Shown: piece by piece, positions 8,439-15,710 of the stretch
How positions within the stretch are numbered: position 1 is the stretch's first letter
Layout: each line of letters starts with the position of its first letter
NCBI GenBank assembly: GCA_947599875.1
Contig: CANQFV010000011.1
Span: forward strand, 1-64,000
Source: an uncultured Oscillospiraceae bacterium
GTDB taxonomy: Bacteria; Bacillota; Clostridia; Oscillospirales; Oscillospiraceae
Direction: 5' to 3'
Length of the DNA stretch: 64,000 bases
Translations under genes and position numbers: made by a program
The notes under the pieces: model-generated
What the model saw: only the letters and a program-made list of their open reading frames with translations
The model's database searches: none
Told to the model about the DNA's origin: nothing

Positions 8439-9007
8439 TACAATCACTTGGAATATTGAACAACACTACGATTCAAGGGAAAGTCACAACAGTAAAAAAT
8501 ACAGAAAGTGACTTTAAGGAATTATTTGAAAAAATCACAGGTGGAGAATTAGCAAGAGAAATTCGTGACAACTATAATGTAACTTTGAATGTAGGTAATG
8601 TAGTAGATTGTGATCAGTTTCTGGAAACAAATGATTTGAGAGGTACAAACCATGTCATAATTTCTCCGGCAGCTTTATCAAAAATGGAAAATAATTCTGT
8701 TTTGAAAGAGAAAGTATTGAATGACATAGAGGAATTTTGCAGCCCGGAAAATCAAGCAGAAATAAAAGCATTACAACCGCCCGTAAAAAGTGCAGGTATG
8801 ATTGTATATCCAGACGGCAGAACACTTTATTGGATTGAAGGATATCCGAACGAAATAGGAAGTAAAAAAATAATAAATGAAAAGGCTATCAATGAGTTGT
8901 TGCAAACGTATAGTAATGCGGATAATCAGATAACAGAAAGGGATTTATCAACTTTCATGCAGATTATGGCAACTGGATATAAAAGACAAAATACGGATTT
9001 ATATTGA
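8432..9007 (+). CDS. DUF6033-like paralog 5
   Basis: 191 residues, starting MEIQSLGILNNTTIQGK, closest to paralog 8 at 10207 over its first residues. It retains the family core as VIISPAALSKMENNSVLKEK (about 70-90) and SAGMIVYPDGRTLYWIEG (about 118-135). No signal peptide, membrane span or cysteine motif. A strong ribosome site AAGGAGG precedes it. Function unknown. Confidence 0.72.
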   Translation: MEIQSLGILNNTTIQGKVTTVKNTESDFKELFEKITGGELAREIRDNYNVTLNVGNVVDCDQFLETNDLRGTNHVIISPAALSKMENNSVLKEKVLNDIEEFCSPENQAEIKALQPPVKSAGMIVYPDGRTLYWIEGYPNEIGSKKIINEKAINELLQTYSNADNQITERDLSTFMQIMATGYKRQNTDLY

Positions 9008-9018
9008 TTATTTCAAAA

Positions 9019-9075
9019 TATGCCAGGACTTATTGTAAGGGGGCATAGGCAGTTCTGAATGACAGGAGAATCGCC
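9019..9075 (+). promoter_or_regulatory. Two-hairpin leader, copy 3
   Basis: Diverged copy: ATGCCAGGACTTATTGTAAG, then GGGGGCAT and the TTCTGAATGACAGGA stem-loop. CTTA/TAAG and TTCTG/CAGGA pairing is kept, the outer stem less well. It precedes the gene at 9111. Confidence 0.65.
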
Positions 9076-9110
9076 AATTAAAAATATTGATAACAATGGA
9101 GACTTGAAAC

Positions 9111-9707
9111 ATGAGTGTTAGCGGAATTGAAACAACAGGCTACCAGATAGCAGGGTATGACACAAGAAAGACAGAAAGAAATGTTGCAGGAGGAAACTTT
9201 GCAAAACAAGCGGAGGAAGCGGCACAAGCAACAGCGCAGACATCAACAGCCATTTTGCATGGCTCTGATGAAGAAACGGGGGATATTGCTATTTTTTCTA
9301 ATGTTGATGTAGTAAACAATTCATCTATCACTGTATATAAAACGCAAGATTTTGATCCGAACAATCCAGTTTATAAAGTGAAAACATGGGATAATGACGG
9401 TAATGTAACAGAACGAATGATAGATATTTCTAAGGTAGACCCGAAAAACTGTGATACGGCTGAAATGTATGTGTACACCGCTAATCTGAAAGAAAGCGGA
9501 AAAGGCAGTTTTGAGGACACTGTGCTGAAAGCCGCAGTTGCAAAAGCCGTAAAAAATGCAGAGCAGAGAAATTTCGGCACTTGGAGTTTTGGGGCAAAGA
9601 TGAATTGGGTGGATATTGTCAAAGATATTATGCAGTCAGAGTATAGTTATGGGGATTTAAAAGGCTATATGGAATGGCAGAAGTTTTTAGAGCTTCTGGA
9701 TAAGTAA
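9111..9707 (+). CDS. MSVSG-motif paralog 6
   Basis: 198 residues, starting MSVSGIETTGYQIAGYDTRK. After the shared N-terminus it differs from the DUF6033-like core and instead resembles the protein at 11218: DFDPNNPVYKVKTWDNDGN, ISKVDPKNCDTAEM, and a C-terminal helix ending in GYMEWQKFLELLDK. That C-terminal segment also matches the remnant at 10984-11109. Soluble, no export signal. Function unknown. Confidence 0.72.
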   Translation: MSVSGIETTGYQIAGYDTRKTERNVAGGNFAKQAEEAAQATAQTSTAILHGSDEETGDIAIFSNVDVVNNSSITVYKTQDFDPNNPVYKVKTWDNDGNVTERMIDISKVDPKNCDTAEMYVYTANLKESGKGSFEDTVLKAAVAKAVKNAEQRNFGTWSFGAKMNWVDIVKDIMQSEYSYGDLKGYMEWQKFLELLDK

Positions 9708-9763
9708 AATGCCTGGATTTATTGTAAGGGGCATAGGCGTTTCTGGATGACAGAAGAACCGCC
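9708..9763 (+). promoter_or_regulatory. Two-hairpin leader, copy 4
   Basis: ATGCCTGGATTTATTGTAAG, GGGGCAT and GGCGTTTCTGGATGACAGAA. The inner stem is extended to TTCTG/CAGAA. It precedes the short protein at 9798. Confidence 0.65.
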
Positions 9764-9797
9764 AAAAAAGATTGATAACAATGGAGGAATTGAAAAT

Positions 9798-10142
9798 ATG
9801 GATATTAACGGAATAGGGGCGGTCGGGTATCCTGCCATGTACGGAATGAGAAGAACAGAAGCGGGTGTGGCGGAAAAGAGCTTTACAGATGAGATATGCA
9901 AAGCTGCAGCAAGACTGGAAACAGAAGAAATGGATTCCGAAAAATCCATAACAAAGATGCGTCATGCGGAAAACGATGTTAGTGATACATCAGAGTTGGA
10001 AGATAAATACTGTTCGCTTTGTGGCTCTATGATCAAAGAAGATGGAAGCTGCCCGTTATGCGGTATTCCTACATTTATATCCGGCAATGGACGGTCTGGC
10101 AATCAAAAAATTGCACAAGTTGCCAGTTCTCAAGTATTTTGA
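9798..10142 (+). CDS. MSVSG-like paralog 7 with zinc ribbon
   Basis: 114 residues from ATG 9798, chosen because ATGGAGG lies 13 bp upstream and the N-terminus MDINGIGAVGYPAMYGMRR then aligns with the other paralogs. The C-terminal half has CSLCGSMIKEDGSCPLCGIP, a four-cysteine zinc-ribbon-like knuckle that no other member carries. The body of the family is missing, so it is either a short specialised member or a fusion of the shared N-terminus to a ribbon. Function unknown. Confidence 0.65.
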   Translation: MDINGIGAVGYPAMYGMRRTEAGVAEKSFTDEICKAAARLETEEMDSEKSITKMRHAENDVSDTSELEDKYCSLCGSMIKEDGSCPLCGIPTFISGNGRSGNQKIAQVASSQVF

Positions 10143-10165
10143 ATTACACACTTTCTAGTTATGAG

Positions 10166-10216
10166 TAAAGAGAAATATATTCAGTAAAAAAGGAGGATTT
10201 GAAGATATGGATATAC
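10166..10216 (+). repeat. Second leader type, copy 2
   Basis: TAAAGAGAAATATATTCAGT, A-run, AAGGAGG, GAAGATATGGA: the counterpart of 8391-8438. Confidence 0.65.
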
Positions 10217-10983
10217 AGTTACTTGGACTATTGAGCAATATTGCAACGCAAGACAATATCAATATAGTGGATAAAAGAAATAACCTGTCATTTCCCCAAA
10301 TTTTTTCGGAAATAAGGGGAGCAACTCAAATATCTGCAAAGGATATGTTTTCTACAGCATTTCCTACAAATGATGTAAGTGTAAAAGTCGGAAATTGTGA
10401 CATAGCCAGCGAGATTTGGGAGAGAAAAGATTTTCCAGTATGGCGGTATTTTCAAGATGATGTAAGCGCAGGTAGTCTTAGTAATTGGAAACCGACAGGA
10501 GCAGAGCCAACAGGTGCAGAATCCTATATACAACAGGAACTTAAAAAAATAGGTTTTGGGGAAATGGTGGTAATGTTTCCAGAGAGTTTACAAAAGAAAA
10601 TGGAAGCTGATCCAGAGTATGCACAGAAGATTGTAGAAAAGTTGCAAAAATGGAAAACCGATTATGACCGAATAGATAATGCTGTTGCGGCTTCTTATGG
10701 CGATGATCCTATATTGTACCAAATGACAAAAAGCTACTGCATTCAATTAGACGAAAACGGAAATGTTAAAAACTATACTGTTGTCAGTGGCGGTATTGAT
10801 ACAAAAAAATCAGATGATACAAATAAAACATATAATAAAGTGCCACAGAGAACAGTTGTAAAGAAAATAAAACAAAAGTCAATTCAAGGAGAAACAGCGA
10901 ATACTATAACAAGATTTGAAGAAATAGATTATACAAATATTGCCCCTTACTTAGTTGATTTTTATAAAAAAAGAGAAATTTAA
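10207..10983 (+). CDS. DUF6033-like paralog 8
   Basis: 258 residues, starting MDIQLLGLLSNIATQDNINI. The middle repeats the pattern of the gene at 6842: WERKDFPVWRYFQDDV, WKPTGAEPT, VVMFPESLQKKMEADPEYAQ, then IQLDENGNVKNYTVVSGG. The C-terminus is basic then acidic rather than a long coiled coil. No export signal or membrane span. Function unknown. It is followed without a gap by a remnant of another family member. Confidence 0.72.
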   Translation: MDIQLLGLLSNIATQDNINIVDKRNNLSFPQIFSEIRGATQISAKDMFSTAFPTNDVSVKVGNCDIASEIWERKDFPVWRYFQDDVSAGSLSNWKPTGAEPTGAESYIQQELKKIGFGEMVVMFPESLQKKMEADPEYAQKIVEKLQKWKTDYDRIDNAVAASYGDDPILYQMTKSYCIQLDENGNVKNYTVVSGGIDTKKSDDTNKTYNKVPQRTVVKKIKQKSIQGETANTITRFEEIDYTNIAPYLVDFYKKREI

Positions 10984-11109
10984 GTTGGGTTGGAACTTGC
11001 AGAGAGTATTATGCAAATGCAGTATGACGCAGGAAATTTACAGGGGTATCTTGATTACAAGAAATTCGTAGATTTTTTGCATAAAAAGGTATTGTGCAGA
11101 GGTACATAA
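10984..11109 (+). pseudogene. C-terminal remnant of an MSVSG paralog
   Basis: 41 codons in frame with the preceding stop, reading LAESIMQMQYDAGNLQGY then LDYKKFVDFLHKK. This aligns with the end of the protein at 9111 (IMQSEYSYGDLKGYMEWQKF). No start codon with a ribosome site is present. It appears to be a leftover 3' end after deletion or recombination between paralogs. Confidence 0.6.
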
Positions 11110-11125
11110 ATAGGTTTTTCTGCGG

Positions 11126-11182
11126 ATTGCCCGGACTTATCATAAGGGGCAGGGGCGGTTCTGACCGACAGAGGAATTGCCA
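11126..11182 (+). promoter_or_regulatory. Two-hairpin leader, copy 5
   Basis: TTGCCCGGACTTATCATAAG, GGGGC, then GGCGGTTCTGACCGACAGAG. The loop changed from AATGA to ACCGA while the TCTG/CAGA stem is intact. It precedes the gene at 11218. Confidence 0.65.
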
Positions 11183-11217
11183 TTAAAAATATTTGACGAT
11201 AATGGAGGATTTGAAAA

Positions 11218-11763
11218 ATGAGTGTTAGTGGAATTGGAACAGCGAGCTATCCGGCATGGCAGGGAGCAAGGAAGGTAGAAAGCAGTACAAAGGGAGATTT
11301 CGGGGCGAATGTAAAAGGAGTGTCAGGTGCAAAAAATGTAGTGCATCTTGCCCCAGATGCATTATTTTCCATCTATGATGCGCAGACAGGGGAAAGTGCA
11401 AACGTATACAGGGCAGATGATTACTCAGAGGAAAATCCGCTTTATCTCATAAAAGGCATGGACAAAAACGGAAATGAATATGAGCAGACAGTAGATGTAA
11501 GCAAGGTGAACCCTAATAGCTGTTCTTACAAGGAGATGCTTGCGTTAAATGCACATACCGGGAATAAATCAGACAGCAATTTCCTTAGCATGGCTATCAT
11601 GAAAGATAAAGCAGGCACTTCTTCCTACCATGAGAAAGCCGATTGGCTCTCGGCGGCATATGCGCTTATGGATGATATGAAAACACTTGGAAATTGGGAT
11701 GGGTATCTGCGGTACGGTAAATGGATCAATGATATTATGACTTTCTGTAAAAGCAAATCATAA
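11218..11763 (+). CDS. MSVSG-motif paralog 9
   Basis: 181 residues, starting MSVSGIGTASYPAWQGARK. It shares ENPLYLIKGMDKNGNEYEQ, VDVSKVNPNSCSYKEM and a C-terminal helical segment with the protein at 9111. No membrane or signal sequence. Base composition begins to rise here relative to 5-11 kb, so the array may be built from modules of different origin. Function unknown. Confidence 0.72.
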   Translation: MSVSGIGTASYPAWQGARKVESSTKGDFGANVKGVSGAKNVVHLAPDALFSIYDAQTGESANVYRADDYSEENPLYLIKGMDKNGNEYEQTVDVSKVNPNSCSYKEMLALNAHTGNKSDSNFLSMAIMKDKAGTSSYHEKADWLSAAYALMDDMKTLGNWDGYLRYGKWINDIMTFCKSKS

Positions 11764-11796
11764 TTTAGCAAGAAAAATAATTGGAGGAATGGAAAA

Positions 11797-12300
11797 ATGA
11801 GTATTAGTGGAATAGGAACAGCGGGCTATCCGGTGACGGGGTACACAGCGAGAAAGGCAGAAAGGAATGCTGAATCGGGAACTGCTGGATTTATGGAGAC
11901 TGTGGCGGAAAAGGCGTCACAGGATAAAAAAGCCGATTATGATGAAAAAGCCTTTGCATCCGTAGGGGCGAATGCGCCGGAGGAAGTGAAGCAGGCGTGG
12001 ATGGAGGCGGCAAAGGAAACAGGTGTGAACGGGCTTGGGATGTCCGGGAATGGTATGCTGACACACTTGTCGAAGATGATGGTGCAGCGTGCCGAGAACT
12101 GGATGAACGGCATCGGAGAGACGAATGATATCCTCGGAAGCACGGTGCAGTCGGCAATCAGGGCAACCGAGCAGGCGCTTTATGATTTAGACCACCCGCT
12201 TTCCCCGGACAGCGTAAAGAGTATCGAGGTACAGAGACAGCAGGCGAAGGAAAGGGCGTTCTACCAGATGTTTTTGGATAAGCTGGGTGCGCTGGTGTAG
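11797..12300 (+). CDS. MSVSG-motif paralog 10
   Basis: 167 residues, starting MSISGIGTAGYPVTGYTARK, the clearest form of the N-terminal motif. The rest is mostly helical (residues 50-165) and differs from the other paralogs. It has neither the NDPE core nor the ENPxY segment. Preceded by TTGGAGG. No leader hairpins before it, so it probably shares the transcript of the gene at 11218, which ends 33 bp upstream. Function unknown. Confidence 0.72.
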   Translation: MSISGIGTAGYPVTGYTARKAERNAESGTAGFMETVAEKASQDKKADYDEKAFASVGANAPEEVKQAWMEAAKETGVNGLGMSGNGMLTHLSKMMVQRAENWMNGIGETNDILGSTVQSAIRATEQALYDLDHPLSPDSVKSIEVQRQQAKERAFYQMFLDKLGALV

Positions 12301-12315
12301 CGAGGATTCACTCAA

Positions 12316-13071
12316 ATGCATATCGCCAATAGGCCACAGAGCATGGGCAGGCTTCCCCGGTTTCCGGCAGATTGGGGAATCGGGGAGCAGGGGCTTAATT
12401 TTGGAATGGGAGAGACAGATATGGGGAAGGGCGCAGGAAACGTATCCATTATAGGCGGAGCAGACGGGCCTACAAGTATTTTTATTGCCGGAAAAGGCGG
12501 TAAGGTAAAACTTACAACACGCATACAGAATTATTTCCGCAAAATAAAGAGGAGCAGGATAAAAAGGCGGATTACCGTCAATCCCCATACGCTGGAAGAA
12601 GTTGTGGACTTGCTGAAACGGGAATATGGCGCTGTGGAGGTTTCGCAGAAATCTCATAATTATCAGGAACAGAGGAAGAACTTAAAAGCATCCCTTATCA
12701 TGCGCCACTGCCCGGATTTGTTAGGGGAGCTGATGGACTTGGAACTGCCGGAGGGAGAGGATATGGAATCCTTAAAGGCGTTCTGGGAGCAGACTCAGGA
12801 GAGGGAAAGAAGGGCGACGGAGATTGCAGATGATATCTTTCCCATAGATTTCCACATATATGAAATCAGATGGCCGGAGAATGGCTGGATGCAGGTAGGA
12901 GTGGAAACGGTCTGGCAGATGCTCGATGGCTCATGCAGCGGGGATAAGAAAACCATGAAGCAGTTGAAGAAGCTGTTTAAAAAGATATATCTATATTACG
13001 GTGTCACTGCCGAAGATATAAAAAATGAGACGGAAAGATACAAATCACTTTTAGGAGTATTGTGTTCATAG
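12316..13071 (+). CDS. Hypothetical protein with GGADGPTSIF motif
   Basis: Up to 251 residues. An internal ATG at 12421 with GGGAG upstream (MGKGAGNVSIIGGADGPTSI) is the more likely start, giving about 216 residues. The segment IIGGADGPTSIFIAGK resembles the conserved membrane motif of the beta subunit of sodium-pumping decarboxylases, but this protein is otherwise soluble, with a basic KIKRSRIKRR stretch and a charged helical body. It is not a decarboxylase subunit. It closes the paralog array with the gene at 13107. Function unknown. Confidence 0.6.
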   Translation: MHIANRPQSMGRLPRFPADWGIGEQGLNFGMGETDMGKGAGNVSIIGGADGPTSIFIAGKGGKVKLTTRIQNYFRKIKRSRIKRRITVNPHTLEEVVDLLKREYGAVEVSQKSHNYQEQRKNLKASLIMRHCPDLLGELMDLELPEGEDMESLKAFWEQTQERERRATEIADDIFPIDFHIYEIRWPENGWMQVGVETVWQMLDGSCSGDKKTMKQLKKLFKKIYLYYGVTAEDIKNETERYKSLLGVLCS

Positions 13072-13106
13072 ATGACTGTTTCCCGGCAGGACAGGAGGAG
13101 ACTTAA

Positions 13107-13628
13107 ATGGGAATTGCAGAAATAACAATGAGCAGCCGTGTAGGAAGCACAGCGGCAGGAAAGACATCATCCAAGAAAGGCTGGAAGCTGTCGGATTCCC
13201 GCCGGGAGAAGGTCACTGCGCTTGCGAAAGAGGATGCGGCGCAGAATGTATATATGGGGAATAAGTTCCTCGCCCTGCGGAAAAGCGAGGTCTCCAAAGT
13301 AGCGCCGGACAGGGCGGCGCTGATGGGGAAAGTAGACATGAAGAAGATAAGGGAAGCTGACGAGAGGTGGCTGTGCCTCCTGTTTGGCGAGCCGTATGAG
13401 GCCGAGTTCCAGTCCGAAGGTACGGGTTCTGCCGTCCACGTGTATGACGGGAACGGCGATGAGATACTGACGTATACTGCGGGCGTGGGCTGGCATGAGA
13501 AGGAGTCGAAGGCGGAGACGGAAGTACACGGGGCTTTGAAGGCTGCCTACTATGATGCGTTCTGTGCGGCAAGGAAGGAGATAAATTCCGGGATGGAAGT
13601 TCAGGGTGGGTTTGACGCGAGGGCATAG
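13107..13628 (+). CDS. Hypothetical protein at end of paralog array
   Basis: 173 residues, starting MGIAEITMSSRVGSTAAGK after AGGAGGAG. The N-terminal third is basic and helical, the centre has HVYDGNGDEILTYTAGVGWH, and the end is helical and cysteine-poor. The short Ser/Gly-rich N-terminus loosely recalls the MSVSG proteins, and the DGNGDEILTYT stretch recalls the DGxxxYxLxG strand of the family, so it may be a distant member. No recognised family. Confidence 0.6.
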   Translation: MGIAEITMSSRVGSTAAGKTSSKKGWKLSDSRREKVTALAKEDAAQNVYMGNKFLALRKSEVSKVAPDRAALMGKVDMKKIREADERWLCLLFGEPYEAEFQSEGTGSAVHVYDGNGDEILTYTAGVGWHEKESKAETEVHGALKAAYYDAFCAARKEINSGMEVQGGFDARA

Positions 13629-13727
13629 GAAGTATATACATAAAAGCGCCACGGGAGAATGGTGTGGTTCTGGATTTGGATTTTGCTGTGGGTACCATGA
13701 AGAGGACTGGAGTTTTATAGGAGGTAG

Positions 13728-14069
13728 ATGAAAATAGACGAATGGAATATGAACACAAAAAATAGCGATAGCTGTCTTGAATTTGACAATATCCGTATTT
13801 TTCCTATAAGAAGAACAGTTTATGCGGATTGTGTGGAAGTTGTTCTGACCAGGATGGAATTTGATGTCCTGCTCTTTTTGGCTACCAACCCGGACATTGC
13901 GTTTACAAAAGAGCAGATTTATGAGGCAGCCAGCAAAGATGCATATTCAGAAGCTTCCTATGTGATCAAAGATGTGGTGTATCGTCTCAGAAATAAATTA
14001 GGGGTGCATTGCATCCAGACTTTGTATGGTTATGGATATAAGTTCAATACAGGTAAATGCGCTGTCTGA
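13728..14069 (+). CDS. Stand-alone OmpR-type winged helix protein
   Basis: 113 residues that form only a Trans_reg_C DNA-binding domain: LTRMEFDVLLFLATNPDIAF (near 45-65), EQIYEAASKDAY, the recognition helix YVIKDVVYRLRNKLG and the wing ending TLYGYGYKF. There is no receiver domain, so it is not regulated by phosphorylation in the normal way. AGGAGG precedes ATG 13728. A terminator follows at 14150. Its likely role is local transcription control; the target is unknown. Confidence 0.8.
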   Translation: MKIDEWNMNTKNSDSCLEFDNIRIFPIRRTVYADCVEVVLTRMEFDVLLFLATNPDIAFTKEQIYEAASKDAYSEASYVIKDVVYRLRNKLGVHCIQTLYGYGYKFNTGKCAV

Positions 14070-14149
14070 AAATGGCAGAATTTGTCGAGCGAAAAGACAA
14101 TTCATCTACTTTTATAAGACTTTCTATAGAAAATTGTAGTTTAGAATAA

Positions 14150-14180
14150 AACCCGGCTGAGAACATTGGCCGGGTTCCTT
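14150..14180. terminator. Bidirectional terminator
   Basis: AACCCGGC / GCCGGGTT hairpin followed by CCTTT, between the convergent winged-helix and XRE genes. Confidence 0.75.
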
Positions 14181-14204
14181 TATGTATGTGGGAATAAGCT
14201 GTTG

Positions 14205-14555
14205 CTACAATAACGGGCTGCCTTTTTCTTTGATCAGGGCGGCAGCAGTGGCAGAAAGGATTTTCAGGCTGGACTCGTCACATTTGGAGAGCATAAGTAA
14301 CAGCTCGTTATATGTGGAAGATGTTTTGTGTGCATCTTCAGGAAAGATACAGCTGTCTGCGGACATATCCAATGTCCTGCAGATATGGTAGAAATTCTCA
14401 ATGCTTGGGGAACAGCGGCAGCGTTCCAGATCCTTCTGGAAGGACAGGGAATGGTCAAGCAGTTCTGCACATTCTGCTTGTGTCAGATGTTTTTTTGCCC
14501 TTGCTTTTTTCAGGGCAGTGCTGAAAATACGGGCATCACTGATGGATAAAGACAA
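14205..14555 (-). CDS. XRE-family regulator
   Basis: About 117 residues from TTG 14555, chosen because AGGAGG (14557-14562 on the complement) sits 8 bp upstream; an ATG at 14588 is less likely. The N-terminal HTH_3 domain covers KKARAKKHLTQAECAELLDH and the recognition region SLSFQKDLERCRCSPSIENF. The C-terminal 50 residues are helical, with no known domain. It is divergent from the sigma-like operon at 15011 and may repress its own promoter in the 420-bp gap. Confidence 0.8.
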   Translation of the reverse strand: MSLSISDARIFSTALKKARAKKHLTQAECAELLDHSLSFQKDLERCRCSPSIENFYHICRTLDMSADSCIFPEDAHKTSSTYNELLLMLSKCDESSLKILSATAAALIKEKGSPLL

Positions 14556-14588
14556 GTTAATCACCTCCTGATAGTAGTGTATTGCCAT

Positions 14589-15010
14589 ACCTCATAAATG
14601 TAAAAATGGAATAAACACACCAAAAAGTAGCGCAATAAACTACTAAGACATCCGGATTTCTGGTGAATAAAAAAAACATGGTTCATCAGGGATTTATTTG
14701 GGTGTCTTTTTTGTGCCATGGGGAAGGGCGCAAAAAAGAGATTGGAAATTAGGTGTAATCCGGACAGCGGCAGGGAAATTTTGTTAAAAAAATTATAGAA
14801 TTTTTTGAGGTAAAACAGACCTCGAAAGGTAGTGTAGCATACTACCTTTTGGTGGAAGATAAAAGAGTTGGAAATAAGGACGGTTATCCGGCATTTAGGG
14901 CGGGTAATGGTCCTTTTTCTTTCGCAGTAAGGTTGGTTGGAATACTTACAGTCAGAGGTCCTCCGGTCTTGCGGTTTTAACGTAACGCAAAAAGACTGGA
15001 GGACGAAAGG
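14589..15010 (+). promoter_or_regulatory. Divergent intergenic region with palindromes
   Basis: No gene is supported in these 422 bp. AAAGGTAGT / ACTACCTTT (14827-14852) is a near-perfect palindrome suited to a dimeric regulator. CCTCCGGTCTT (14960-14970) can pair with AAGACTGGAGG (14992-15002), which includes the upstream ribosome-site GGAGG of the gene at 15011, so the leader could gate its translation. The rest appears unstructured. Confidence 0.5.
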
Positions 15011-15448
15011 ATGAAAGATAAGAATACGGATTCCGTGCAGAACCGCTTTACGGCGTATCTGATGGCAGCGGTAGGGAATAAACGGATCAGCTATATAGAA
15101 CGCAAAATGCGTCAGTATGAAAGGGAGCAGGTCCAGGTGGATCTTCTGGAGAAGAACCATACGGATTTTGATGCCCAGTTCCATGCGTACATAATGGAGA
15201 AAACAGCATCCGGTAACTGGGAGATACTGAAAGAACTTCGTGCGCTGGCGGAGAGTGAACGGCTCATAAAGGCATTGGGCAGGCTGAAAGAGCGTGACAG
15301 GAGCATTTTGTTTGCCAGGGTGTTTGAGGAGCTTACATTTTCTGAGCTGGCCGAGAAATTCCGGATGGAACCGAAACAGGCAGAGATGGCTTATTATTAC
15401 ATACTGAGGAAGCTTAGAAAGGAACTGGAGGGAAAGAATGGATTTTGA
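15011..15448 (+). CDS. Sigma-70 region 4-like regulatory protein
   Basis: 145 residues. The C-terminal half reads LKERDRSILFARVFEELTFS then LAEKFRMEPKQAEMAYYYIL, a sigma region 4 helix-turn-helix. The N-terminal half is charged and helical and lacks a full region 2. This form is common in Tn916-like and other Gram-positive conjugative elements, where it controls element genes. Start ATG 15011 after GGAGGACGAAAGG. It overlaps the next gene by 11 bp, so the two are coupled. Confidence 0.82.
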   Translation: MKDKNTDSVQNRFTAYLMAAVGNKRISYIERKMRQYEREQVQVDLLEKNHTDFDAQFHAYIMEKTASGNWEILKELRALAESERLIKALGRLKERDRSILFARVFEELTFSELAEKFRMEPKQAEMAYYYILRKLRKELEGKNGF

Positions 15449-15620
15449 GACGCTGTTAAGGGAAGCGCAGGGCGGCAGCAGGAAGGCGCAGGAAGAAATC
15501 TTCCGGATGTACCGTCCCCTGCTTATTAAGAATTCGATGGATAGGAATGTGTTTGACGAGGATCTGTACCAGGAGCTTTCAGCCACGCTGCTTAACTGCA
15601 TACGGAAATTTGTGGTTTAG
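15438..15620 (+). CDS. HTH_16-type sigma region 2-like protein
   Basis: 60 residues, MDFETLLREAQGGSRKAQEE then IFRMYRPLLIKNS and a DLYQELSATLLNCIRKF end. This is the short helix-turn-helix domain (PF12645 type) that accompanies the sigma-4-like protein on conjugative transposons. Together the two small proteins resemble a split sigma factor. The 60-residue length is normal for the family. Confidence 0.75.
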   Translation: MDFETLLREAQGGSRKAQEEIFRMYRPLLIKNSMDRNVFDEDLYQELSATLLNCIRKFVV

Positions 15621-15710
15621 CTGATTTTGGGCATGGAAATCTGATTGAAACAGCAGAGGCATTTACGCAGGGGATTGTTGTGTTTTGGGTATCCTCTGCG
15701 TATAGAATGA

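Noticed and set aside
5801-11213. Regularly repeated blocks considered as a CRISPR array or integron attC cassettes
   Set aside because: Repeats are 57 bp, spaced by whole genes of varied length, and start at fixed distance from ribosome sites; no Cas genes and no integron integrase. A duplicated leader fits better, though a recombination role is not excluded.
12316-13071. Oxaloacetate decarboxylase beta subunit
   Set aside because: Only the short GGADGPT motif is shared; there are no membrane helices and the length is wrong.
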